From Goodfellowiella coeruleoviolacea (GTDB lineage: Bacteria > Actinomycetota > Actinomycetes > Mycobacteriales > Pseudonocardiaceae), in assembly GCF_024171785.1 (NCBI RefSeq), contig NZ_JAMTCK010000025.1:5252-69251 (forward strand): 64,000 nt of DNA, in the 5' to 3' direction. Positions 1 to 8,561 of the stretch are shown piece after piece. The notes under the pieces are model-generated. The model was not told where the DNA came from, searched no databases, and saw only the letters and a list, made by a program, of their open reading frames with translations. Within the stretch, counting starts at the first letter, position 1; each line of letters begins with the position of its first letter. Position numbers and translations under genes: made by a program.

Positions 1-2
1 TG

Positions 3-3000
3 GAGTTCGTGGGGCGGGTGGACGACCAGGTGAAGATCCGGGGTTTCCGGGTCGAACCGGGTGAGGTGGAAGCGGTGCTGGCCAGCCATCCCGCCGTCAC
101 CCAGGCCGCCGTCATACCCGGGCAAACCCCTGGGGGCGCCAGGACCCTGGTCGCCTACGTGGTCAGCGCCCCGGGGCAGGAACGCCCCACGCCGCAGGAC
201 CTCCGCGGCCATGTCAGCCAGACCCTCCCGGACTACCTGGTTCCGTCGGCGGTGCTGGTCCTGGACGCGTTTCCGCTGACCGCCAACGGAAAGCTGGACC
301 GCGCGGCCTTGCCCGCACCCGACTTCACCGCGATGGTCTCCGGTCGGGCCCCGCGCAGCGCGCGCGAGGCAGCCCTGTGCGCGTTGTTCGCCGACGCGCT
401 CAACCTGCCCGAAGTCGGCGTCGACGACGGGTTCTTCGACCTGGGTGGGGACAGCATCCTGTCCATCCAACTGGTCAGCCGAGCCCGCAAAGCGGGTTTG
501 GTCATCACTCCGCGACAGGTGTTCCAGTACAAGACGCCAGCGGCGCTGGCCGTGGTCGCCAAGGAGATCACCGCGAACCCGGTGCCGCCCGACGTCGGGA
601 CCGGTGCGGTGCCACCGCTGCCGATCATGCGCTGGTGGCGGGAGCACGGCGGTGGGCTGGCCGGCTTCCACCAGTCCGTGGTGCTGGAGGTGCCGCCCGA
701 ACTGGACGAGGACTGGTTGCTCGGCGCGGTTCGCGCGGTGCTCGACCGGCACGACGCGCTCCGGCTGCGGCTCGTCGACGAGGACTGGAACCTGGAGATC
801 ACCCCACCCGGATCGGTGGCCGAGCGCGACTGCGTGCGGCGCGTGGCGGTGTCGGAGAACGAGGAGTTCCGCTCGGTCATCGACCGGGAAGGCGCACGGG
901 CCCAGGCGGAGCTGGATCCAGCCTCGGGTCGTGTGCTGCGGGTGGTGTGGTTCGACGCCGGGCCCGACCGGACAGGCAGGCTGCTGCTCGCCGTGCACCA
1001 CTTCGCGGTCGACGGGGTGTCCTGGCGCATCCTGGTGCCGGATCTGCGCGCCGCCTGGCAGGCGCTGGCCGAGGGCCGCCGGCCAGAACTGGACCCGGTT
1101 CCCACGTCCCTGCGGCGGTGGGCACGTGAACTGTCCGACCGGGCACTCGACGCCGAACGCGAGGCGGAACTGCCGTGGTGGACCAGGACACTGGACGGTC
1201 CCGAGCCTCCGCTTGGTCGCCGCCCACTCGACCCGAGCAGGGACACCGTGGCCAGCGTGCGGTCGCTGAGCACCAGCCTGTCCCCGGAACACGCCGAGCC
1301 GTTGCTGACCCGGATCCCCGCAGCGTTCCACTGTGGAGCCAACGAGGTGCTGCTGACAGCGCTCGCACTGGCGCTGGGCCGCTGGCGGCACGCCGACTCG
1401 GCGGTGCGCGTCGACCTGGAGGGCCACGGCCGGGAACCCACTGGCGATGGGTTGGACCTCTCCCGCACCGTCGGCTGGTTCACCAGCCTGTACCCGGTGC
1501 GCCTGGACCCCGGCACGGTCGACCTGGCAGACGTGGGCCAGGCGCTCAAGCGGGTCAAGGAACAGTTGCGCGCGGTGCCGGGGAACGGCGTTGGTTACGG
1601 CATGCTCCGCCATCTCAATCCGCGCACCCGAGCACGCTTGGCGGAGCTGGCGGAACCCCAGATCGGATTCAACTACCTCGGCCGGTTCGCCACCGGCGGG
1701 GGAGCGCGGGCCTGGGCACCGGCCGAGGAGGCGCCGGCGCTGGACGGTGGTCAGAGTCCGGACACACCAGCTCCGCACTGCCTGGAGATCGCAGTGATCT
1801 GCCTGGACAGCCCCGACGGCAGCGAGCTGTCGATCACGTGGTCGTGGCCGGGGGACCTGTTCACCGAGGACGAGGTGCGGGAACTGGCCGAGGCGTGGGG
1901 CACTGCCGCACGGGCGCTGGCCGACTGCGCCGACGGCGGTCACAGCCCCTCGGACCTGCCACTGGTTTCGCTGACCCAGTCCGACGTCGAACTGCTGGAG
2001 GCCGAGCACTCCGGGCTGGTCGACGTTCTTCCGCTGACCGCGTTGCAGGAGGGGCTGCTCTACCACCTGGTGGTGCACAACACGCAGCGCAGCAGCCAGC
2101 CAGACGTCTACACCGTGCAGCTCGGCATCGATGTGACCGGGGCGCTGAACAAGGCGAGGCTTCGGGACGCGGCAAGTGATCTGCTGGCGCGGCACCCGAA
2201 CCTGCGCGCGGCGTTCGTCCGAAGAGGACCGTCGGGGCCGGTGCAGGTCATCAGGGACGGGGTGCGGCCGCCGTGGCGGGAGCTGGACCTCACCGGGTTC
2301 CCGGACTCGGAACGGGACTCGGCGCTGCTGCGACTGCTCGACGAGGACGCCGGGCAGCCGTTCGATCCCGTGACGCCGCCACTGCTGCGTTTCACCGTGA
2401 TCCGGCTCGACGCGCACCGCCACCGGCTGGTGCTGACCGCACACCACATCCTGGTGGACGGGTGGTCCCTGCCGCTGTTGGTCCGGGACCTGTTCGCCCT
2501 GTACGCCGGGGACACTTCCCTGCCGGGGCCAGCGCCCTACCGCGACTACCTGCGGTGGCTCGTGACGCGGGACCGGGCTGCGGCAGCCGCGGCGTGGCGG
2601 GCGGCCCTGACCGGGCTTGCGGCTCCGACCTTGGTGGCACCGCCCGGACGCAGCCGCGCACCACTGGTGCCGCGTCGCATCCTGTTCGACCTGCCCGCCG
2701 ACCTGGTGGCGAGAATGACCGCCCAGGCCCGTCAGCACAGCCTCACCCTGAACACCCTGGTGCAGGGAGCCTGGGGCCTGCTGCTGGCCGAGCTGACCGG
2801 ACGCACCGACGTGGTCTTCGGCGCCACCGTGGCCGGACGGCCCGCCGACCTGCCCGGTGTCGAGGAGATGGTGGGCCTGTTCATCAACACCGTTCCAGTG
2901 CGCGTGCGCGTCGATCCCGGCGAATCGGTACTCACGCTGCTCACCAGGACGCAGGACCAGCAAACCGCGCTGATCCCCCATCAGCACCTCGGGCTCACCG

Positions 3001-3299
3001 AGATCGCCCGGCTGGCCGGTTTCGGCGAGCTGTTCGACACCATGATGGCGTTCGAGAACTACCCGGTGGCCCCGGATTCCCTGGCCGCACCGGGTACCGG
3101 GCTGCGGCTGGCCTACGCGGACTCCCGGGACGGCACCCACTACCCGCTGGTCCTGCTCGCCGGCCCGTCGCCGGACGGGCTGAGCCTGCGGCTCGAATAC
3201 CGACCCGACGTGTTCGACGACCGCGTGGCCGACGGGATCGCCAACCGGCTGCGGGACCTGTTGGAGACCATTGTGGATGGTGAGTGGGACGAGCGGTGA
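3..3299 (+). CDS. Non-ribosomal peptide synthetase, C-terminal part (A-PCP-E-C), truncated by window edge
   Basis: The gene enters from the left; the frame is open from base 3 with no start in view. Visible in order: the C-terminal lobe of an adenylation domain (GRVDDQVKIRGFRVE, then the A10 motif NGKLDR); a peptidyl carrier protein with GGDSI, phosphopantetheine serine codon at 453-455; an epimerisation domain with HHFAVDGVSW (about 996); and a complete condensation domain starting PLTALQEGLLYHL and carrying HHILVDGWS (about 2442). The last loaded residue should therefore be converted to the D form and passed to a DCL-type condensation domain. The protein ends about 280 residues after that motif, with no following A, PCP or thioesterase. 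The next gene is on the other strand, so the acceptor module is elsewhere or the last C domain works in release. Domain calls are firm; the product is unknown. Confidence 0.96.
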   Translation, partial: EFVGRVDDQVKIRGFRVEPGEVEAVLASHPAVTQAAVIPGQTPGGARTLVAYVVSAPGQERPTPQDLRGHVSQTLPDYLVPSAVLVLDAFPLTANGKLDRAALPAPDFTAMVSGRAPRSAREAALCALFADALNLPEVGVDDGFFDLGGDSILSIQLVSRARKAGLVITPRQVFQYKTPAALAVVAKEITANPVPPDVGTGAVPPLPIMRWWREHGGGLAGFHQSVVLEVPPELDEDWLLGAVRAVLDRHDALRLRLVDEDWNLEITPPGSVAERDCVRRVAVSENEEFRSVIDREGARAQAELDPASGRVLRVVWFDAGPDRTGRLLLAVHHFAVDGVSWRILVPDLRAAWQALAEGRRPELDPVPTSLRRWARELSDRALDAEREAELPWWTRTLDGPEPPLGRRPLDPSRDTVASVRSLSTSLSPEHAEPLLTRIPAAFHCGANEVLLTALALALGRWRHADSAVRVDLEGHGREPTGDGLDLSRTVGWFTSLYPVRLDPGTVDLADVGQALKRVKEQLRAVPGNGVGYGMLRHLNPRTRARLAELAEPQIGFNYLGRFATGGGARAWAPAEEAPALDGGQSPDTPAPHCLEIAVICLDSPDGSELSITWSWPGDLFTEDEVRELAEAWGTAARALADCADGGHSPSDLPLVSLTQSDVELLEAEHSGLVDVLPLTALQEGLLYHLVVHNTQRSSQPDVYTVQLGIDVTGALNKARLRDAASDLLARHPNLRAAFVRRGPSGPVQVIRDGVRPPWRELDLTGFPDSERDSALLRLLDEDAGQPFDPVTPPLLRFTVIRLDAHRHRLVLTAHHILVDGWSLPLLVRDLFALYAGDTSLPGPAPYRDYLRWLVTRDRAAAAAAWRAALTGLAAPTLVAPPGRSRAPLVPRRILFDLPADLVARMTAQARQHSLTLNTLVQGAWGLLLAELTGRTDVVFGATVAGRPADLPGVEEMVGLFINTVPVRVRVDPGESVLTLLTRTQDQQTALIPHQHLGLTEIARLAGFGELFDTMMAFENYPVAPDSLAAPGTGLRLAYADSRDGTHYPLVLLAGPSPDGLSLRLEYRPDVFDDRVADGIANRLRDLLETIVDGEWDER

Positions 3300-3364
3300 C
3301 CGTCACGGCCACGGCCACCGCCCTCCCCGGCTCGGCCCGCTACCGGGCACGCGTCCGCCAGCCG

Positions 3365-5440
3365 TCAGCTCCCGGTGCAGGTGAGGGCCGGTCTGCCGGG
3401 CGCGGCCGTGGACGTCCCGAGGAATCCGAACGTGGTGCTGGCCCCGGCCGCGACCGACCCGTTGTGCGTGGCGTTGCGGGCGGTGACCGCCGCGCCCTGG
3501 CTCGTGACGGTCGCGTTCCAGGCCTGGCTGATCGTCTCGCCACTGGTGAAGGTCCAGGACACGGTCCAGTTGTTGATCGCCGCGCTGCCCGCCGTGACCC
3601 GGACCTCGCCCTGGAACCCGCCGGACCACTGGTTGGTCACCGTGTACGTCGCGGAACACCCGCCCGTGCCGGGCGGGGTCGTCGTACCGCCCCACCCGGC
3701 CGGGGAGTCCAGCCAGGCGATGCGCCGCTGCATCCAGTCCCGCAGGTACTGCACCTGACCCTGCCAGGTGGGCGCGGTCGGGGTGATGAAGAAACCGATG
3801 AGCGCCGTCGAGAGGTTCGGCCACCGCTGGAAGTTGCGCTGCGCGGCGTTGGTCAGCGGCCTGGCCAGAGCGTCGATCCTGCTCTGCAGCGCGGCGTCGG
3901 AGAGCAGGCCGCGCCGCAGTGTCTGCCACCGCGACCTGACCTGGTCGACGAAGGCCGGATCCCGCAGCAGTTGGGTGAACCAGTCGTTGGCCAGTGGCTG
4001 CCGGGTCTGCTGGTACTGCCAGCCCGCGGTCTGGTCGTTCTGGAAGTACCCGCCCACCCCGAAGGAGAGGTCGTAGTCCCACAGCGGGCCGGCGAAGATC
4101 TTGGTGTACCGGTCTTTGTAGAAGTAGGCGCTGCGGACGTAGGAGTCCATTTCCCGGCTCAACTCGTTGATGATCAGCTGGTCGACGAAGGAGCCGACGT
4201 CGATGTACGCCGGGTAGCCGGTGACCGGGTCGGCGAAGTTCGGCGCCCGCAGCACGTTGTGGAACTCCTGGATGTGATTGCGCAGCCAGTCCCGCTGCTC
4301 GGGTTGCAGCGGTGACGGGTCGGCCACCTCAAGGTAGTTCCAGCAGGTGGCCGCCGGCCCGCTGCACGGCAGTGTCGGCTCCTCGGCCGCCATCCACTCG
4401 AACTTCCAGATGTACCCGCCCTGGATCTCCGGCAGGGTCCGGTCGTCCTCGTGCAGCTTTTCGAGGTCGAGCCGGTTCTTGGTGTTCTTGATCGTCTCGA
4501 CCATCAGGTAGACGCCCATGTAGTCGTTGGCGTTCACCGGAGTGGCGTCGGTGTTGAGGTAGAGTTCCGCGAACGCGTACCGCGGTGCCTGCAGCCCCAT
4601 CTCCCTGCCGAGGTCGTAGCTGAGGGCTTCCCGGATCAGTGCCTTGTCGGTGAACGGTCCGCGCAGCACCCAGTCGGAGTCGGCGGGCATGCCCAGCACC
4701 GGGTAGTCGGCGTCGTCGTTGTCGTTGTCCCAGAACTCGACGCGGTACGGCGTCTTCTCGAACGTGGCCGACGACTGGCCCCGCAGCCGGAGTCCGGCGC
4801 GGGTCGCGACGGTCGGAGCCGACGCGATCGACGTCGTCCCGCCGCTGCCCGGTTGGAAGATCATGGTGGCGGCGTCGAAGTACTCCCGGCCGGGCTTGCC
4901 CGCGCCGTAGGAGTCGATCAGGATCACCGGCAGGTCGTGCGTCGTGGTGGTGGTGCCACGGGCGACGTACATGGCCGTTCCGGGCGCGCCCGACGCGGTC
5001 TGCCCCACGAAGGCCTGCGCCCGCAGTTGGGTGGTGCGGGTGAACTGCAGTGCCGAGCCCTGGTAGAGGGCTGACTGCGCGGTCGGCAGCCGGCCGTCGG
5101 TGGTGTAGCGGATCTGGGCGCCGCTGACCGTGGTGCTCAGGGACACCGCGACCTGGCCCTGGAAGGTGCCGCTGGGCACGGAGAAGGTGATGTCGCCGGT
5201 CAGGTCGTCGGCGGCGGCAGCCGCGGCGTCGGCGTCGGCGGCCGCCGTGTCGGTGTCGGTGGTGCCGGTGCCGGCGGCGGTGCTTGCCGCGCGGCTGTCC
5301 GGAGGGGCGTTGGAACCCGGGGCGGCACCGGCCGATGACGGGTACGGGATGAGGAGGCCGGCGAGGAGCACGGCGGTGACCGCGAATCCCGTGGTGCGGC
5401 GGGGTACTGCGACACCGGTGCTGTGCGGAGTCAGACGCAC
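3365..5440 (-). CDS. Secreted CotH-kinase family protein with C-terminal CBM2
   Basis: 691 residues. The GTG at 5440 has AGGAGA just upstream and overlaps the stop of the preceding gene by 10 nt, so the two are probably translationally coupled. Layout: signal peptide (about 1-39, hydrophobic FAVTAVLLAGLLI); Thr/Asp/Ala-rich linker; a chitobiase/Fn3-like beta domain (about 85-145, IRYTTDGRLPT); a CotH kinase-like domain with LRGQSS, a conserved Lys in FEKTPYRVEF and WDYDLSFG resembling the metal-binding D-x-D; then a Gly/Thr linker and a CBM2 (about 590-690) bounded by two Cys. CotH proteins of Bacillus spores are atypical secreted protein kinases. Here the CBM2 should hold the enzyme on cellulose or chitin outside the cell. 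Last gene of the DUF4956-VTC-CotH operon. Kinase activity and substrate are inferred. Confidence 0.92.
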   Translation of the reverse strand: MRLTPHSTGVAVPRRTTGFAVTAVLLAGLLIPYPSSAGAAPGSNAPPDSRAASTAAGTGTTDTDTAAADADAAAAAADDLTGDITFSVPSGTFQGQVAVSLSTTVSGAQIRYTTDGRLPTAQSALYQGSALQFTRTTQLRAQAFVGQTASGAPGTAMYVARGTTTTTHDLPVILIDSYGAGKPGREYFDAATMIFQPGSGGTTSIASAPTVATRAGLRLRGQSSATFEKTPYRVEFWDNDNDDADYPVLGMPADSDWVLRGPFTDKALIREALSYDLGREMGLQAPRYAFAELYLNTDATPVNANDYMGVYLMVETIKNTKNRLDLEKLHEDDRTLPEIQGGYIWKFEWMAAEEPTLPCSGPAATCWNYLEVADPSPLQPEQRDWLRNHIQEFHNVLRAPNFADPVTGYPAYIDVGSFVDQLIINELSREMDSYVRSAYFYKDRYTKIFAGPLWDYDLSFGVGGYFQNDQTAGWQYQQTRQPLANDWFTQLLRDPAFVDQVRSRWQTLRRGLLSDAALQSRIDALARPLTNAAQRNFQRWPNLSTALIGFFITPTAPTWQGQVQYLRDWMQRRIAWLDSPAGWGGTTTPPGTGGCSATYTVTNQWSGGFQGEVRVTAGSAAINNWTVSWTFTSGETISQAWNATVTSQGAAVTARNATHNGSVAAGASTTFGFLGTSTAAPGRPALTCTGS

Positions 5441-6261
5441 GATGTCTCCTGTTCGGGGCGGGGGGAGGTGGTCGGTGCGGAGCCCACCGACGGCGCGGTG
5501 CCGCGGAAGTGGCGGCGCAGCGTCCGCCGCCACGGCACGTCAGGCAGGTCCACGCGGAGGGCGGCCAGCCCGGTGGCGTACTTGGAGATGCGGACCGGTC
5601 GCAGCCCTTCCTGCCACAGCACGCGGTCAACCGCTGTGGCGGCCGAGGCGGTCTTGGTCTCGACCACGGCGAGACCGGGCAGGCACAGCGCGGACTCGGC
5701 GGTCCGCCAGGAGAGCCCGGTGTCGATGGTGACCCGGCTCGCGGTGTCCGGCAGCAGCAGGGTGGCGCGGTGGTAGCGGGTGACCAGGACCGGGTCGAGG
5801 GCGCTCCCGGCGGTGGGACCGATCGACTCGCGGGTGAGGGCGTCGTCGACGAAGTCACGTCCGGGGTGGACGGTGGCGCGGTCCCCGGGGTGGTATGGCA
5901 GCCGGTGCTTGGTGACGTTGCCCCGGGCACCGCTGATCTTGACCTCCAGCCAGCACTGGGCGGAGTCGAGGTAGGTGCGGGTGCGCACCTTGAAGCGCCG
6001 GCGCCTGCGGTACGCCGCGCAGTGGTAGCTGGCCAGGCGTGGCGTGTCGAAGTACACCGACTCGTAGCGGAAGGTGCGTTCACCGTCGATGTCCAGCACC
6101 CGGGCGTGCGGCGCGAGCCGCTCCAGCAGGCCTGGCAGTGCCTGCGCGGGGACGAGGTACTTGCGGTCCACCCTGGTCTGCAACGCGGCGCGGTCGATCA
6201 GTTCACCGAGCCCGACGGGGGCCAGCCGGGTCAGGGCCGGCACGATGGGAACCGTGGTCAT
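5431..6261 (-). CDS. VTC-domain polyphosphate polymerase-like protein
   Basis: 276 residues. A single VTC (triphosphate tunnel) domain fills the protein. The basic strands that line the tunnel in this family are visible: RVDRKYLVP, YESVYFDTP, RRRRFKVRTRTY, WLEVKISG and VVETKTA. In yeast Vtc4 this fold makes polyphosphate from ATP at the membrane. Soluble bacterial homologues are frequently encoded beside DUF4956 and CotH genes, as here. The ATG at 6261 overlaps the stop of the DUF4956 gene (ATGA). The last residues of the reading frame overlap the start of the CotH gene. The role of polyphosphate in this operon is not established; one possibility is supply of a phosphate donor or polymer to the exported CotH system. 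Confidence 0.9.
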   Translation of the reverse strand: MTTVPIVPALTRLAPVGLGELIDRAALQTRVDRKYLVPAQALPGLLERLAPHARVLDIDGERTFRYESVYFDTPRLASYHCAAYRRRRRFKVRTRTYLDSAQCWLEVKISGARGNVTKHRLPYHPGDRATVHPGRDFVDDALTRESIGPTAGSALDPVLVTRYHRATLLLPDTASRVTIDTGLSWRTAESALCLPGLAVVETKTASAATAVDRVLWQEGLRPVRISKYATGLAALRVDLPDVPWRRTLRRHFRGTAPSVGSAPTTSPRPEQETSCV

Positions 6262-6860
6262 CGGCGCGCTCCGGACGGTGTGGACGTGCTGGGATCAGCG
6301 ATCAGCGCGCGGTCGGGCAGCGCGTACCGGACGTCGACCACGGTGGTCTCGTTGACCAGGTCGAGCCGCTGGACGCTGACGGCGTGCACCCGGGCGTCGA
6401 GCAGCTGTTCCAGGCGTGCGACGAGCACGGCGTGGTGGGTGATGGCCGAGTCGAGCACCAGGATCTGGTGCCGGTAGTGCCGGAACAGGCGCCGGTGGTC
6501 GCCGAGGAACATCACCGCGAGGATGAGCGCCATCAGGCCGCCGCTGAGCCACACCGAGGTGGTGCTCAGCGCGCCGAGGATGCCCAGGGCCAGCGCGGAG
6601 AAGTAGTAGGCGACCTCGTGTTGGTCGAGTTCTGTCGAGCGCAGGCGGATGATGGACAGCACGCCGAACAGCGCCAGTCCCAGCCCGAGCCCGGCACCGA
6701 CGTTGCTGGCGCTCAGCGCGCTCGCCACCGCGAGCACGCCGATGTTGACCCCCAGGTAGGCGACGACCAGGTCGCGGCGGCGGTGTCGTGGGAAGTAGAG
6801 CCCGAAGACGAGCAACACCACTGCGCAGATGTCGATCGCGAAGAGGACGAGCTGTGACAT
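6258..6860 (-). CDS. DUF4956 integral membrane protein
   Basis: 200 residues. The ATG at 6860 was chosen because GGAGG lies about 10 nt upstream (6871-6875); the open frame continues further but without a ribosome site. About five hydrophobic segments occupy the N-terminal two thirds (LVLFAIDICAVVLLVFGLYF, DLVVAYLGVNIGVLAVASAL, a Gly/Leu-rich helix ending SIIRLRS, AYYFSALALGILGAL, GLMALILAVMFLG). A soluble tail of about 70 residues follows (LVARLEQLL, TTVVDVRYALPDRALI), resembling the regulatory tail of MgtC-like proteins. First gene of the DUF4956-VTC-CotH operon. Function is unknown; the conserved neighbourhood suggests a membrane partner of the VTC protein. Confidence 0.88.
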   Translation of the reverse strand: MSQLVLFAIDICAVVLLVFGLYFPRHRRRDLVVAYLGVNIGVLAVASALSASNVGAGLGLGLALFGVLSIIRLRSTELDQHEVAYYFSALALGILGALSTTSVWLSGGLMALILAVMFLGDHRRLFRHYRHQILVLDSAITHHAVLVARLEQLLDARVHAVSVQRLDLVNETTVVDVRYALPDRALIADPSTSTPSGARR

Positions 6861-6938
6861 CTTGTACGTTCCTCCTGAACCGCTGCCGGGTCGGCCGGAC
6901 ACCGCCCGCTTCGTCACGGGGGTCTGCGGGGCAGGTAG

Positions 6939-6972
6939 CCGAAACTTTCGACCTTACGGCTAAACTTTCGGG
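6939..6972. promoter_or_regulatory. Two CGAAA/TTTCG-type elements upstream of the DUF4956-VTC-CotH operon
   Basis: CCGAAACTTTCGA (6939-6951) and a half-degenerate copy TAAACTTTCGG (6961-6971) lie about 80-110 bp upstream of the operon start. A third, perfect copy sits at 7148. CGAAACTTTCG-type palindromes are known upstream of xylanase and other hemicellulase genes of streptomycetes. Given the CBM2-bearing product, plant-polymer or carbohydrate control is a reasonable inference, not shown. Confidence 0.5.
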
Positions 6973-7147
6973 AACTTGGTCGAAACCATAGGGGGCCTCG
7001 TGGTGTCGCGTCAATGAACTTCTGGTTCCCCACGGTCCGGCAAAAGGGGGAAATTTTCCTGGCTGGGCTGGATCTTCAGTCGATCTCGGTGTAGACCGAG
7101 GCGCACGGACGCATGTCCGGACGCCGTGTCCTCCGGGGTCCTGGCCG

Positions 7148-7160
7148 CCGAAAGTTTCGG
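7148..7160. promoter_or_regulatory. Perfect 13-bp palindrome CCGAAAGTTTCGG
   Basis: Six-base arms around a central G. It matches the elements at 6939 and 6961 in core and lies about 290 bp upstream of the DUF4956 start. Probable distal operator for the same regulator. Confidence 0.45.
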
Positions 7161-7342
7161 ACCCGAGTCGGCTGGGCAGCCCGATTCCGCCGTTCCCGCG
7201 GCGGGTTCGGCCCGGAAGGTCGCCACCCCCGGCGCGAGAGGCGGGGGCGGCGACCGAGGTGAAGCAGACAGCCGCTCAGCTGACAGTCCGACCGCGACAG
7301 TGCGCACTGGACTGATCGGGGCCCGGTGAACGTTGTGACGCG

Positions 7343-7371
7343 GTGTGGCGGTGCGCCAGGCACCGCCACAC
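7343..7371. terminator. Strong hairpin, probable terminator
   Basis: GTGTGGCGGTGC (7343-7354) pairs perfectly with 7360-7371 around a 5-nt loop. It has no T tract, as is usual in actinomycetes. It lies beyond the end of the leftward oxidoreductase unit. Confidence 0.6.
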
Positions 7372-7391
7372 GCTGGTGCCACCTGGGTGTT

Positions 7392-7423
7392 CGAGGACTT
7401 CGCGGTTCGGCGCGGAGTCCTCG
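7392..7423. terminator. Hairpin just beyond the SIP remnant
   Basis: CGAGGACT (7392-7399) pairs with AGTCCTCG (7416-7423), and the inner CGCG segments also pair. It lies about 20 bp downstream of the stop at 7442 on the minus strand, so it probably ends the transcript of the FMN-protein/reductase unit. Confidence 0.5.
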
Positions 7424-7441
7424 CGGTGCCGCCCCGAGGGA

Positions 7442-7630
7442 TCAGCCGGGGCTTGACCGCCCGTGTCGCCAGTACCCGAAGAAGGCGATGTCCGACTTCG
7501 GCACCCCGCGGTCGTTCACCAGGTGGCGGCGCAGGCCGGTGGCCAGCTTGGCCTCACCCGCGACCCAGGTGATCATCCTGCGTGACTCGGGCGTGCGCAC
7601 CTTGGGCAGCATGTCGTCACCCGCCTCTTG
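7442..7630 (-). pseudogene. C-terminal remnant of a siderophore-interacting protein (SIP family)
   Basis: Minus-strand translation gives WVAGEAKLATGLRRHLV, then DRGVPKSDIAFFGYWRHG and a stop at 7442. This is the typical C-terminal end of SIP ferric-siderophore reductases (WVAGEA...RRHL...GYWR-G). Only about 56-62 codons remain, against roughly 250-290 in the family; the FAD- and most of the NAD-binding parts are absent. The frame is the same as that of the preceding reductase and is separated from it only by that gene's TGA at 7631. It is either a decayed gene replaced by the present reductase or the scar of a deletion. Family recognition is fairly sure; translation is doubtful. Confidence 0.7.
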
Positions 7631-8539
7631 TCACAGGTCCACGACGAGCCGGGAGGACAGCGCGCGGGACACGCAGGCGAACATCCGACCCGGCGGGGCA
7701 CCGATGTCGTCCCGGTGCTCGGGTTCTCCGTCGAGCACGGTGAGTTCGCAGCTACCGCACACGCCTTCCCGGCAGCCGGACGGCACGGGCTGCCCGGCGT
7801 GGGTCAGCGCGTCCAGCAGCGTCTCGTCCGGAGCGACCTGGACCGACTGTCCTGATCGGACGCACACCACGTCGAACGCCCTGTTGGGTGCGAATGCTCT
7901 GCCGGCGGAGCGGAACCGCTCGGTGTGCAGCCGGTCCGAGGGGAACACGGCCTCGGCCGCGGCGAGCATGGACCCCGGGCCGCAGCAGTAGACCAGTGCG
8001 CGCGGGCTCAGCGCGGCGGCCAACGCCGCGAAGTCCGGCCTGTCCCGCGTTTCGGTGGCCACGATGTCGACCCGGTCCGGGTGGGACGCGCGGAGTTCGG
8101 CGGCGAAGGGCATGGCCGCGATCGACCTGCCCACGTACACCAATCTCGCCCCGGCTCCCGAGGCAACGGCGGCCCGCAGCATCGGCAGGATGGGGGTGAT
8201 GCCGATTCCGCCGGCGAGGAACAGGTACTCCGGTGCTGGAACGAGTGGGAAGTTGTTGCGCGGCAACGAAACCGTGAGGTTGCGGCCTGGGCGAAGGAAC
8301 AGGTGGACGTACTCCGAGCCGCCCCGGCTGAGCGGCTCGTGGCGCACGGCGACGCGGTAGCTCTCCCGGTCGGCCGGGTCGCCGCACAACGAGTACTGCC
8401 GGGTCAGCCAGTTCGGCAGGGCCAGGTCGATGTGCGCGCCCGGTTCCCAGGGCGCCAGTGGGCCGGTGGTGCCGCGCAGGACGAGGGAGACGACGCCGTC
8501 GGCGACCCTGTCCACACGGTCGAGGATTGTCTGCTGCAT
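7631..8539 (-). CDS. PDR/VanB-type ferredoxin-dependent oxidoreductase (FMN/NAD + C-terminal [2Fe-2S])
   Basis: 302 residues, the usual size for the phthalate-dioxygenase-reductase family. The ATG at 8539 follows GAGGTGAT. N-terminal flavin domain with RQYSLCG; central nucleotide-binding domain with GGIGITPILPML and CCGPGSM; C-terminal plant-type ferredoxin with SGCREGVCGSC and a fourth Cys in MFACVSRA. Such proteins pass electrons from NAD(P)H through FMN and the iron-sulphur cluster to an oxygenase. No oxygenase component is nearby, so its partner is unknown. It lies 22 nt downstream of the FMN-binding gene and is probably co-transcribed and controlled by the divergent TetR. Confidence 0.93.
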   Translation of the reverse strand: MQQTILDRVDRVADGVVSLVLRGTTGPLAPWEPGAHIDLALPNWLTRQYSLCGDPADRESYRVAVRHEPLSRGGSEYVHLFLRPGRNLTVSLPRNNFPLVPAPEYLFLAGGIGITPILPMLRAAVASGAGARLVYVGRSIAAMPFAAELRASHPDRVDIVATETRDRPDFAALAAALSPRALVYCCGPGSMLAAAEAVFPSDRLHTERFRSAGRAFAPNRAFDVVCVRSGQSVQVAPDETLLDALTHAGQPVPSGCREGVCGSCELTVLDGEPEHRDDIGAPPGRMFACVSRALSSRLVVDL

Positions 8540-8561
8540 TGAGATCACCTCGTGGACTCGG

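Larger units (their letters stand above)
6861..7391. other. Non-coding region between two leftward units
   Basis: No convincing gene. The stretch holds the CGAAA/TTTCG elements (6939-6972 and 7148-7160) and a strong hairpin at 7343-7371. Open frames here have low-complexity Arg/Pro/Ala content and no recognisable domain. Confidence 0.6.

Noticed and set aside
7326-7991. Plus-strand open frame across the SIP remnant
   Set aside because: The minus strand gives recognisable SIP and reductase sequence; the plus-strand translation does not.
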